Shown in pieces: positions 1-5,421 of a DNA stretch of 5,897 bases. Position numbers and translations under genes: made by a program. The first letter of the stretch is position 1, and the number at the start of each line of letters is the position of its first letter. Origin of the DNA: Lysobacterales bacterium (GTDB taxonomy: Bacteria; Pseudomonadota; Gammaproteobacteria; Xanthomonadales; SZUA-36); assembly GCA_009692275.1 (NCBI GenBank), contig SHZL01000177.1, forward strand, positions 1 through 5,897, in the 5' to 3' direction. Below the pieces are notes generated by a model that ran no database searches, had not been told where the DNA came from, and worked only from the letters and a program-made list of their open reading frames with translations.

Positions 1-183
1 CAATATCCCTTGCTCGATGGCCGCCGCCATGATGCCGTGCTTGACACCTGGCTGTTTGCCGGGGGATCGGAAATGGTTCGATCCGCATGGGTGGCGGGGA
101 CGCTATGTGTATCTCAAGGCAGGCATAAAAATCGGGACCGTATCGAGGCATCTGGTCGCCAGGCAATGCGAGGGCTCCTGTGA
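1..183 (+). CDS. hutF: Formimidoylglutamate deiminase, C-terminal 60 residues (partial)
   Basis: An open frame enters the window at base 1 and ends at the TGA at 181-183. Its 60 residues include LDTWLFAGG (about 15-23), then VRSAWVAGT and a GRH segment. This matches the closing part of HutF amidohydrolases, where an LDxWxFAGG segment, a VxxVWVAGR-like strand and a GRH turn precede a final helix. HutF hydrolyses N-formimidoyl-L-glutamate to N-formyl-L-glutamate and ammonia in the five-step histidine degradation pathway, in the cytoplasm. The metal-binding and catalytic residues lie upstream of the window, so activity cannot be judged. Its stop overlaps the next start as TGATG, suggesting one transcript. 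Another amidohydrolase of the same superfamily (guanine or chlorohydrolase type) is possible, but the tail fits HutF best. The assignment comes from remembered family sequences, not from a search. Confidence 0.78.
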   Translation, partial: QYPLLDGRRHDAVLDTWLFAGGSEMVRSAWVAGTLCVSQGRHKNRDRIEASGRQAMRGLL

Positions 184-821
184 TGGCCGTGGACTTGCCG
201 TTTGCCGCAGCATGTGAGCGCAACAAAGTACCGATTTGTGCAGTCCTGAAAGAGGTGCTGCCGGAAAAAGGAACGGTCCTGGAAATTGGCTCCGGCACCG
301 GGCAGCACATCGTGTTTTTTGCTGCGCAGCAGCCGAGGCTGCACTGGCAGCCTTCCGACCGCAAGGAATACCTGCCCGGCCTTTCACGCCGGTTGGCTGC
401 TGACGGTTGCAGTACTATTCTGCCGCTCATTGAGCTGGACGTGATGCAAAGCTGGCCGGAGCAGAACTTCGCTGCCGTGTATTCAGCCAATACTGCCCAT
501 ATTATGGACTGGCAGGCGGTTTGTGCCATGTTCGAAGGTGTATCACAGCGGCTGCTGCCTGGCGGCTCTTTCTGCCTCTATGGTCCGTTCAATGAAGGAG
601 GAACATTCACAGCACCCTCTAACGCTGCGTTTGATGCACAGCTCAAACGCGAGAATCCTGCAATGGGAATACGGGATATTAAAGCTCTTGAAACACTGGC
701 ATCCAGCCAGCAAATGGTGTTGGAACGCCGATTTTCACTGCCAGCGAACAACCAGTTGTTGCTGTTCAGGTTGAACCGGCAACATTCGGCAGGGACACCA
801 GGCAGGAGCAAGCACGATTGA
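183..821 (+). CDS. DUF938/UPF0585 family SAM-dependent methyltransferase-like protein
   Basis: A 212-residue protein with the hallmarks of the DUF938 (UPF0585, METTL26-like) family. An ACERNKVPI segment lies at residues 10-18. The SAM-binding glycine motif VLEIGSGTGQHIVFFA is at 32-47, and WQPSDR at 55-60 ends strand 2. Next come the SANTAHIMDW segment (101-110), LLPGG (124-128), and the family signature GPFNEGGTFTAPSNAAFD (134-151) followed by RENPAMGIRD. The fold is a cytoplasmic class I methyltransferase; the substrate of this family is not established. I chose the ATG at 183 over the GTG at 180 because it shares its A with the hutF stop (TGATG) and has GAGG about 9 bases upstream. The last 15 residues are polar and low in complexity, and look like a lineage-specific tail. 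The msrC start overlaps its stop, so the three genes probably form an operon. The family call is firm; the function is open. Confidence 0.92.
   Translation: MAVDLPFAAACERNKVPICAVLKEVLPEKGTVLEIGSGTGQHIVFFAAQQPRLHWQPSDRKEYLPGLSRRLAADGCSTILPLIELDVMQSWPEQNFAAVYSANTAHIMDWQAVCAMFEGVSQRLLPGGSFCLYGPFNEGGTFTAPSNAAFDAQLKRENPAMGIRDIKALETLASSQQMVLERRFSLPANNQLLLFRLNRQHSAGTPGRSKHD
804..808 (+). promoter_or_regulatory. Ribosome binding site that decides the msrC start
   Basis: AGGAG lies 9 bases before the TTG at 818 but 21 bases before the in-frame ATG at 830. The spacing therefore favours the TTG as the msrC initiation codon. The site sits inside the end of the DUF938 gene, which fits translational coupling. 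Confidence 0.6.
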
Positions 822-1282
822 ACATAGCAATGCAGGTCTCCGGTGCCACGCTGGTCGAACAGGCCCGTGCATTGTTGTCCGGGCAAAAAGACTGTATCGC
901 CAATGCGGCAAACCTTTCCGCCTTGCTATTCCTGGAGTTTGGCGATATCAGCTGGGCCGGGTTTTATTTTCTGCGCGGCGACAAGCTCATCCTTGGCCCA
1001 TTTCAGGGCAAGCCTGCATGTGTAAGCATACCCTTGGGCAAAGGTGTGTGCGGAACCGCGGCCGCGAGTCGCACCACCCAGCGCGTGGCTGACGTGCACT
1101 CTTTCGCCGGGCATATTGCCTGTGATGTGGATGCCAGGTCCGAGGTAGTCGTGCCCCTGGTCCAGCATGGAGTCCTGATCGGTGTGCTCGACATCGACAG
1201 CTCCACGGTGGCGCGGTTTAATGCACAAGACCAGCGACTCATCGAGCAACTGGCCCAAATATATTTGGCTTCAATCGACTGA
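818..1282 (+). CDS. msrC: Free methionine-(R)-sulfoxide reductase (GAF-domain fRMsr)
   Basis: A single-domain GAF protein of 154 residues that reduces free L-methionine-(R)-sulfoxide to methionine in the cytoplasm, using thioredoxin-type electron donors. It tracks E. coli MsrC along its length: SWAGFYFL (45-52), LGPFQGKPACVSIP (59-72), GKGVCGTAAA (74-83), HIACDVDARSEVVVPL (99-114) and GVLDIDS (122-128). The three family cysteines are present at 68, 78 and 102. Their spacing (10 and 24) equals that of C84, C94 and C118 in the E. coli enzyme, so activity is expected. It starts at a TTG overlapping the upstream TGA as TTGA, supported by AGGAG at 804-808. The weaker alternative is the ATG at 830, four residues in. 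It is last in the hutF-DUF938-msrC group and converges with sixA 60 bases downstream. I see no clear terminator in the gap. Confidence 0.95.
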   Translation: MNIAMQVSGATLVEQARALLSGQKDCIANAANLSALLFLEFGDISWAGFYFLRGDKLILGPFQGKPACVSIPLGKGVCGTAAASRTTQRVADVHSFAGHIACDVDARSEVVVPLVQHGVLIGVLDIDSSTVARFNAQDQRLIEQLAQIYLASID

Positions 1283-1342
1283 AAGCCACTATTCGCCCGC
1301 GGGGCCACCATGAATGCCGGCGAGCAGAATTGTCTATGGACC

Positions 1343-1840
1343 TTAGAGGTCTTTGCCGCGAATAATCTGGCGCAGGGTGCCACGATGGTGACCGGACGAC
1401 CAGCCTTCAGGGAAATCCACCACCACGAGCGTGCCAGTGGGAAGCCGCGCGAATTCCTGCTGATGGCGGGGATGGATGACGCTCCGGGCCAGGCTTTCAA
1501 AGCCGGGATTATGACCGACAATGAGCACCCGGTCTGCCTCGGCAAAAGCAGAATCCAGCAATGTTTCTATGGTGGACGACGTCGCGTGGTACAACTGCGG
1601 CACGAAGTGGACGATGGGTTCGAGTTGCGGCCGCAAGGCCAGTATTGGCGTCAGGGTTTCCCGGGTGCGCTGCGCGGGCGAGCACAGGATAGTTTCCGGC
1701 GGTTCAAGGCTTTCTTCCAGCCACGCCGCCACGTTTTGCGCGTGCTCGCGCCCGGCGCGGGTAAGTTTGCGTGGAAAGTCCTCGGCGGCGGGGGACCAGG
1801 GTACAGCCTTGGCATGCCGCAGGATGAGCAGTTGTTGCAT
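1343..1840 (-). CDS. sixA: SixA-type phosphohistidine phosphatase (histidine phosphatase superfamily)
   Basis: A 165-residue protein of the small SixA branch of the histidine phosphatase (phosphoglycerate mutase-like) superfamily. The catalytic RH pair of LRHAKA is at residues 8-9, where H9 is the nucleophile phosphorylated during catalysis. SPAQRTRET (54-62) carries the second arginine, probably R58, and VGHNPG (108-113) carries the second catalytic histidine, H110. Length and motif order match E. coli SixA, which dephosphorylates phosphohistidine in the PTSNtr phosphocarrier NPr and was earlier linked to ArcB. Whether the same substrate applies here cannot be told. The ATG at 1840 follows GGAGGTG (1852-1846) with a 5-base gap, which fixes the start. 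It is divergent from the protease gene and convergent with msrC. Some family members are annotated only as histidine phosphatase family protein. Confidence 0.9.
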   Translation of the reverse strand: MQQLLILRHAKAVPWSPAAEDFPRKLTRAGREHAQNVAAWLEESLEPPETILCSPAQRTRETLTPILALRPQLEPIVHFVPQLYHATSSTIETLLDSAFAEADRVLIVGHNPGFESLARSVIHPRHQQEFARLPTGTLVVVDFPEGWSSGHHRGTLRQIIRGKDL

Positions 1841-1869
1841 GAACCCACCTCCATGTCTAAGTACAGGCT

Positions 1870-1875
1870 ATTCTA
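1870..1875 (-). promoter_or_regulatory. Possible -10 element for sixA
   Basis: Read on the minus strand these bases are TAGAAT, five of six matches to the sigma-70 -10 consensus and about 30 bases before the sixA start. No good -35 box is seen 16-18 bases upstream, so this is a weak proposal. The protease gene must be transcribed from the same gap of about 80 bases, but I see no convincing plus-strand promoter there. Confidence 0.3.
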
Positions 1876-1909
1876 ACCTGCATGGACAAAAAGATTGCAG
1901 TGTTGGACT

Positions 1910-1915
1910 AAAGGA
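1910..1915 (+). promoter_or_regulatory. Ribosome binding site of the serine protease gene
   Basis: AAAGGA lies 6 bases before the ATG at 1922 and only 3 before the GTG at 1919. It decides for the ATG, which also starts the signal peptide cleanly. Confidence 0.55.
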
Positions 1916-1921
1916 TTCGTG

Positions 1922-3187
1922 ATGCGTTTTCTGCCACTGATGTTGCTTTTCCTTTGCCCCTGCCTGCAGGCACAGACGGAGGGCGTTGATACTCCGGAAG
2001 TCTACGATCACTGGCGCAACCGGGTTGTACAAATCCAGGTGATCGATCAACAGGCGCAGACGAAAGCAGCTACCGGTTCCGGATTTTTCGCCGGCAGGCC
2101 CGGCTGGGTTCTGACCAACTACCACGTCATTGCCGGCCTCGCCAATCAACCTGGTCAATACCGCGCACGCTACCTCTCGGACAATGGACAGTCCGGGTCG
2201 CTGGAGCTGCTCTCAGTCGATGCGGTGCACGACCTGGCCGTGCTCAGGGCGGAAAACCTTGCTCCATCGCCCTTGTACCTCGCTGCGCAAGCGCCACCCA
2301 GGGGAAGCCGCTTGTACTCAATGGGTTACCCGTACGACATCGGGCTGAGCATCGTGGAGGGAACCTACAACGGCATGCTGGAAAAATCCTTGTATGAAAA
2401 ACTGCATTTTACTGGCTCTATCAATCCGGGTATGTCCGGTGGGCCGACGCTGGACCACTCCGGGGAAGTAGTGGGCGTGAATGTATCCACGGCGGGCAAC
2501 CAGGTCAGCTTTCTGGTGCCTGCACAATTTGCTGCGGCACTGATCAATTCTACGCGTGACCAGCCAGTTGGCGAGGACGAGTTGAATCGCTCGGTTACTG
2601 CGCAGCTTCTGCAAAATCAGGAAGAAATCAGCTCGCGCCTGCTGTCTGTTGATATACCCACTACGCAATTGAGTGGCTATCGCGTTCCGGCTGCGCTGGC
2701 GCCTTACATCAGCTGCTGGGGAGACAGTGAGGAGGACCAGCCAAACCTGCTGGCCCGTGTTTACTATGACTGCCAAACCCAGGACGATATTTTTCTGACC
2801 GACACCTTGCACACCGGAGTCATCAGCTATCAGCACGATTTGTTGTCCACCAGCCAGCTCCATCCCTTGCGGTTTTACCGCCAGCTGGAGGAGCAAGGCT
2901 CCTATCCACAGCTGTACCTGGAGGGTGAAGAAAAAACAGTCACCAATTACCGGTGCCACTCGGATTTTGTGGATCACTCAGGGGTGACATACAAGGTTTC
3001 GTTCTGTATTCGCCGCTACCGGGAATTTGCCGGCCTCTACGATTCCTACCTGACTTTGACCAGCCTGGTGAGCAACGATGAAGCCTTGCAGTCCACCCTT
3101 GTGTTGGGGGGCTTCAGTTGGGACAACATCAAGAAGCTTTCTGCGCGCTTTATCCAGGCCATGAGCTGGAGTGATCCGGGATCATGA
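1922..3187 (+). CDS. Secreted trypsin-like serine protease with uncharacterised C-terminal domain
   Basis: A 421-residue exported protease. Residues 1-17 form a Sec signal peptide (MRFLPLMLLFLCPCLQA, with cleavage likely after LQA). A chymotrypsin-fold domain of the trypsin_2 (DegP-like) type spans about 25-205. The catalytic triad is visible: H68 in TNYHVIAG, D104 in HDLAVLRA, and S172 in NPGMSGGP, followed by GEVVGVNVS. No PDZ domain follows. Instead about 210 residues match nothing I recognise; they contain four cysteines (near ISCWGD, YYDCQT, YRCHSD and VSFCIRR) that could form two disulfides in the periplasm. I chose the ATG at 1922 because AAAGGA (1910-1915) lies 6 bases upstream and the signal peptide begins there. 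The frame is open further upstream to a TTG at 1895, without support. The stop overlaps the FHA gene start (ATGA), so the two are probably co-expressed and functionally linked. The substrate is unknown. Confidence 0.9.
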   Translation: MRFLPLMLLFLCPCLQAQTEGVDTPEVYDHWRNRVVQIQVIDQQAQTKAATGSGFFAGRPGWVLTNYHVIAGLANQPGQYRARYLSDNGQSGSLELLSVDAVHDLAVLRAENLAPSPLYLAAQAPPRGSRLYSMGYPYDIGLSIVEGTYNGMLEKSLYEKLHFTGSINPGMSGGPTLDHSGEVVGVNVSTAGNQVSFLVPAQFAAALINSTRDQPVGEDELNRSVTAQLLQNQEEISSRLLSVDIPTTQLSGYRVPAALAPYISCWGDSEEDQPNLLARVYYDCQTQDDIFLTDTLHTGVISYQHDLLSTSQLHPLRFYRQLEEQGSYPQLYLEGEEKTVTNYRCHSDFVDHSGVTYKVSFCIRRYREFAGLYDSYLTLTSLVSNDEALQSTLVLGGFSWDNIKKLSARFIQAMSWSDPGS

Positions 3188-4176
3188 CAGAATCAGGCGT
3201 GCAGGGCGCTCATCCCGTGGTCGTGGGCGTGATCGAAATGCTGAACCGAAGCGGGCAGGTCACGCAGCGTGAGCCCTGGAATGGCTCTGCGCTGCGAGTT
3301 GGGCGCGCATACGACAATGACATCGTTATCAACGACCCGTACGTGTGTCCGCACCATCTCGAGTTATTGACCGAATCGGGTTGCATGCTGGTGCGCGACC
3401 TGGGCAGTGTAAATGGCACGTATGCCGGCAAGAAGAGAAACCCGGTCACCACCATGGCTTTGCAGGATGGCAGCATAATTCAGTTGGGGCACAGCCAGTT
3501 GCGGTTTCACCTGGCCAGCGGCGAGGTGGCGGCTGCATGGAAGGACCCGACCCGGCAGGGTCTCTTGTCGTGGTTGGGCAAACCCTGGATCCTGTTACTT
3601 GCGAGCCTTGTTGCGTTAGTCGCTCTTGCCGCTGATGCGGCCCTGGACAACCCCGAACAGCTGCAGCTTCTGACGATGTCCAGCGATATGCTTTACCCTC
3701 TCATTGCGGTGTTGATTTGGGCCGGGTTCTGGGCCCTGCTGAATCGGGTGCTTACTCACCAGGCGAATTTCCCGGTGCACCTGGCAATTGCTTGCCTGGG
3801 AGTGGGGGTGCTTTTTTTCGTGGCCCAGCTTGTTTCCATGGTGAGCTTTGCGTTGGGCCTGGATGCCTGGCTACCATGGCTCAGGTTATTGGGGCGCGTA
3901 GCGATCCTCACGGTGGTAATTTATGCTCATCTTCGCTATGCGACGGTAGTCTCAATGAGCCACCAGTTCGTCATCGCGGTGCTGGCCTCAGTGGTCATGT
4001 TTGGTACCCCGGAAATAAGTTCTGTTATTGAGCGCAATGAATTCAGCAGCCTGCCTTACCTGGAGCCTTTGCTGCGACCACCAGGGTATCGGTTCGCGCG
4101 TGGCGAAACCGTCGATGACTTTCTTGAACAGGCGCAATTATTGCGCGAAAAGGCAGACCGGGATGTGCGTCCCTGA
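3184..4176 (+). CDS. FHA-domain protein with about five transmembrane segments
   Basis: A 330-residue protein. An N-terminal forkhead-associated (FHA) domain spans about 12-110, with the GR pair of RVGRAYDNDIVI at 40-41, histidine H58 in PYVCPHHLEL, and RDLGSVNGTY carrying N77-G78-T79. Hydrophobic stretches near 134-151, 169-188, 198-222, 232-250 and 259-275 suggest five membrane passes. With five spans the FHA domain and the short charged C-terminal tail (about 276-330) would lie on opposite faces; the FHA domain is expected in the cytoplasm. FHA domains bind phosphothreonine peptides. Here the serine that usually contacts phosphate (in the xxSRxH segment) is Cys55, followed by Pro56, so binding may be altered. 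The ATG overlaps the protease stop as ATGA, and GGAG about 12 bases upstream supports coupled translation. No kinase gene is nearby. The domain call is firm; the role is unknown. Confidence 0.88.
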   Translation: MTESGVQGAHPVVVGVIEMLNRSGQVTQREPWNGSALRVGRAYDNDIVINDPYVCPHHLELLTESGCMLVRDLGSVNGTYAGKKRNPVTTMALQDGSIIQLGHSQLRFHLASGEVAAAWKDPTRQGLLSWLGKPWILLLASLVALVALAADAALDNPEQLQLLTMSSDMLYPLIAVLIWAGFWALLNRVLTHQANFPVHLAIACLGVGVLFFVAQLVSMVSFALGLDAWLPWLRLLGRVAILTVVIYAHLRYATVVSMSHQFVIAVLASVVMFGTPEISSVIERNEFSSLPYLEPLLRPPGYRFARGETVDDFLEQAQLLREKADRDVRP

Positions 4177-4200
4177 CTCGAGATTCCCTTAGCCCCGAAC

Positions 4201-4206
4201 AAGGAG
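4201..4206 (+). promoter_or_regulatory. Ribosome binding site of yajQ
   Basis: AAGGAG lies 8 bases before the ATG at 4215, a near-ideal SD sequence that fixes the start. No clear sigma-70 promoter is seen in the gap of 38 bases after the FHA gene. yajQ may be read from the upstream transcript or from a promoter inside the FHA gene. Confidence 0.7.
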
Positions 4207-4214
4207 ATTCAGCC

Positions 4215-4697
4215 ATGCCCTCGTTTGATGTTGTGTCAGAAGTTGATCATCACGAATTGACCAATGCAGTTGACCAGGCCAACCGTGAAGTTTCCACGCG
4301 ATTTGATTTCAAGGGCAGCGATTCGCGCCTTGAACTGGCCGGGCAAGTGATCACACTTCATTCTCAGTCCGAGTTCCAGTTGCACCAGATGTACGACATC
4401 CTGTGCAACAAGTTGGTCAAGCGTGGTGTGGACATTACCTGCCTGGAAGCAGGAGAACCCGTATTACACCTGAAAACCGCCACTCAGACGATTACTGTCA
4501 GGGAGGGTATAGCAGCAGAGACCGCACGAAAGGTAGTGCGGGTCCTCAAGGACAGCAAGAACAAGGTGCAGGCTCAAATCCAGGGGGAACAGGTGCGGGT
4601 TACCGGGAAGAAGCGCGATGACCTGCAGGCGGCCATTGCATTGCTCAAGGGAACAGATTTCGAAATACCGCTACAGTTCACAAATTTTCGTGACTGA
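4215..4697 (+). CDS. yajQ: YajQ family nucleotide- or c-di-GMP-binding protein
   Basis: A 160-residue protein, close to the roughly 160 residues usual for YajQ. The start MPSFDVVSEVD and the RFDFKGS segment (29-35) are family signatures. The C-terminal half carries RKVVRVLKDSKNKVQAQIQG and then VRVTGKKRDDLQAAIALLK, the second of two ferredoxin-like folds. It ends in PLQFTNFRD, which is also typical. YajQ proteins are cytoplasmic. Homologues in Xanthomonas and Pseudomonas bind cyclic di-GMP and influence transcription factors, and older work reports RNA or nucleotide binding, so the exact job here is open. It lies downstream of the FHA gene in the same direction but with its own strong SD sequence. 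It converges with the carD-like gene 73 bases beyond. Nothing in the sequence looks truncated or unusual. Confidence 0.96.
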   Translation: MPSFDVVSEVDHHELTNAVDQANREVSTRFDFKGSDSRLELAGQVITLHSQSEFQLHQMYDILCNKLVKRGVDITCLEAGEPVLHLKTATQTITVREGIAAETARKVVRVLKDSKNKVQAQIQGEQVRVTGKKRDDLQAAIALLKGTDFEIPLQFTNFRD

Positions 4698-4745
4698 AGG
4701 ATTCCGCAAGGAAAAATCACCGAAGAAAAGCCTGCAGGAAAGCCC

Positions 4746-4759
4746 GCTGCCATAGCAGC
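4746..4759. terminator. Small hairpin between convergent yajQ and the carD-like gene
   Basis: GCTGC-CATA-GCAGC forms a 5-bp GC-rich stem with a four-base loop, in the 73-base gap between two converging genes. There is no T-run on either strand, so intrinsic termination is doubtful. It is the only plausible stem of this size in the gap. Confidence 0.22.
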
Positions 4760-4770
4760 AACGGACTCAC

Positions 4771-5244
4771 TCAGCCGTTAACAATCTGCTTGCGCGCCTG
4801 GTCGGGTGTTTTGCCCAGTGCATTGGCGAGTTCTTCGACAAGAAATTCCAGAGACTGGTTGAGATGGGCCCGGTCAGAAGCACGCAAGGCGCCGCTCTCT
4901 TCGAGCTTGCTCAGTTCCTTGTAGACATCGGCATAATCCAGAGCGGTGCCCCGCTCCATGGCCTTTTGGTGTGCATTGGCACGCACCTTCCATTTGCTGC
5001 TGACTTTGCCATCCCATTTTCTCAGATGCGCAAGTACTTTTTTTGCCTCGCTGGCATCGATGGGAGTACGCACGGTACTGGCCAGGTCCTGGCTACGCAG
5101 CATCAGGGTCAGGTTGTTACGCGTGAAATAAAGTTGGGTAAATGTTGTTGCTTTCTCCCCGCCAAAGCTTCTCTTGCAGACGGAAAGAACCTGGCCGATT
5201 CCATGATGTGGGTGATGAATCCTGTCCCCTTGATTTACGATAAT
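4771..5244 (-). CDS. CarD-family RNA polymerase-interacting regulator, probable AUU start
   Basis: My own translation of the minus-strand frame gives 157 residues. The N-terminal Tudor-like RNA-polymerase-interaction domain is seen as QGDRIHHPHHGIGQVLSV (5-22), matching the CarD/TRCF pattern GDxVxxPxHGxG. The helical C-terminal DNA-binding domain follows from about residue 58: TPIDASEAKKVL, a basic KWKVRANAHQKAMERG stretch, ALDYADVYKELSKLEE, and SLEFLVEELANALG. CarD proteins bind the RNA polymerase beta subunit and stabilise open promoter complexes. No ATG, GTG or TTG lies between the in-frame stop (5277-5275) and the internal ATG at 5103. That ATG would give 110 residues lacking the polymerase-binding domain. 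The ATT at 5244 has AGAAGGAG 7 bases before it and places the start where CarD proteins normally begin. ATC at 5241 is an alternative. By alignment from memory, the wedge tryptophan of Mycobacterium CarD does not seem conserved. Family confidence is high; start confidence is moderate. Confidence 0.82.
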   Translation of the reverse strand: MIVNQGDRIHHPHHGIGQVLSVCKRSFGGEKATTFTQLYFTRNNLTLMLRSQDLASTVRTPIDASEAKKVLAHLRKWDGKVSSKWKVRANAHQKAMERGTALDYADVYKELSKLEESGALRASDRAHLNQSLEFLVEELANALGKTPDQARKQIVNG

Positions 5245-5251
5245 GCGCCTT

Positions 5252-5259
5252 CTCCTTCT
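5252..5259 (-). promoter_or_regulatory. Strong ribosome binding site before the ATT codon of the carD-like gene
   Basis: On the minus strand these bases read AGAAGGAG, a near-perfect SD sequence, 7 bases before the ATT at 5244-5242. No ATG, GTG or TTG in any frame occurs at usable spacing from it. This is the main evidence for a non-canonical start. Confidence 0.7.
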
Positions 5260-5261
5260 GG

Positions 5262-5274
5262 CGGGTTTTTCCCG
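5262..5274 (-). other. Small hairpin just upstream of the carD-like ribosome binding site
   Basis: On the minus strand CGGG-AAAAA-CCCG can fold into a 4-bp stem with a five-A loop. It ends two bases before the AGAAGGAG sequence. It could keep the ribosome binding site exposed or help regulate translation, but a stem this short could be chance. Confidence 0.25.
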
Positions 5275-5300
5275 TCAACAAAAAATACATCCGAATCAGT

Positions 5301-5329
5301 ATCTTACAGTATTCTTCGACAAAGTTCAA
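5301..5329 (-). promoter_or_regulatory. Candidate sigma-70 promoter for the carD-like gene
   Basis: On the minus strand TTGAAC (5329-5324) and TAAGAT (5306-5301) are separated by exactly 17 bases, each matching four of six consensus positions. Transcription would begin near 5294, leaving a leader of about 50 bases before the ATT codon. This supports translation beginning near 5244 rather than at the internal ATG at 5103. It lies within the 177-base divergent gap (5245-5421). Confidence 0.5.
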
Positions 5330-5358
5330 ACCCTGTTGTGCCTGTGTGCAGATGGTTG

Positions 5359-5382
5359 GCTGTTAGTACAGCGGGCTTTTTT
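5359..5382 (+). other. Stem-loop followed by a T-run in the divergent gap
   Basis: GCTGT-TAGT-ACAGC (5359-5372) is a perfect 5-bp stem, followed by GGGC and six T residues (5377-5382). It resembles a weak intrinsic terminator or attenuator on the plus strand, in the leader of the final methyltransferase gene. The stem is short and the T-run is four bases away, so it may be inert. Confidence 0.25.
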
Positions 5383-5421
5383 CCAGCACAATGGATTTAA
5401 CGAGCGTGGCAGAGTAGTCCT

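Noticed and set aside
1296..1303. CCCGCGGG palindrome between msrC and sixA as a terminator or operator
   Set aside because: It has no loop, no T-run and only eight bases, so it is probably chance in GC-rich DNA.
1003..1545. A 180-codon open frame on the minus strand across the msrC end and the sixA end
   Set aside because: It overlaps msrC and sixA, both of which have intact catalytic motifs. Its own translation shows no family features and is rich in the residues expected from an antisense reading.
1310..1876. A 188-codon open frame on the plus strand opposite sixA
   Set aside because: It is the antisense shadow of sixA, which has a strong SD sequence and all catalytic residues. The shadow has no recognisable domain.
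2318..2977. A 219-codon open frame on the minus strand inside the protease gene
   Set aside because: It lies wholly within the protease, across its catalytic serine. No SD sequence or domain supports it.
4702..4713. TTCC-GCAA-GGAA stem after yajQ as a terminator
   Set aside because: The stem is only four base pairs and is followed by A residues on the plus strand. On the minus strand no T-run follows in the direction of transcription.
4731..4738. CCTGCAGG palindrome between yajQ and the carD-like gene
   Set aside because: It is a single eight-base palindrome without context or repetition, so chance is the simplest explanation.
5117..5329. A frameshift joining a minus-strand frame (ATG at 5329 or 5290) to the carD-like gene
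   Set aside because: It would need an indel and would add an N-terminus unlike CarD proteins. The ATT with an ideal SD sequence explains the data without any indel.
4864..5400. A 178-codon open frame on the plus strand opposite the carD-like gene
   Set aside because: It is antisense to a clear CarD-family protein and has no recognisable motif.
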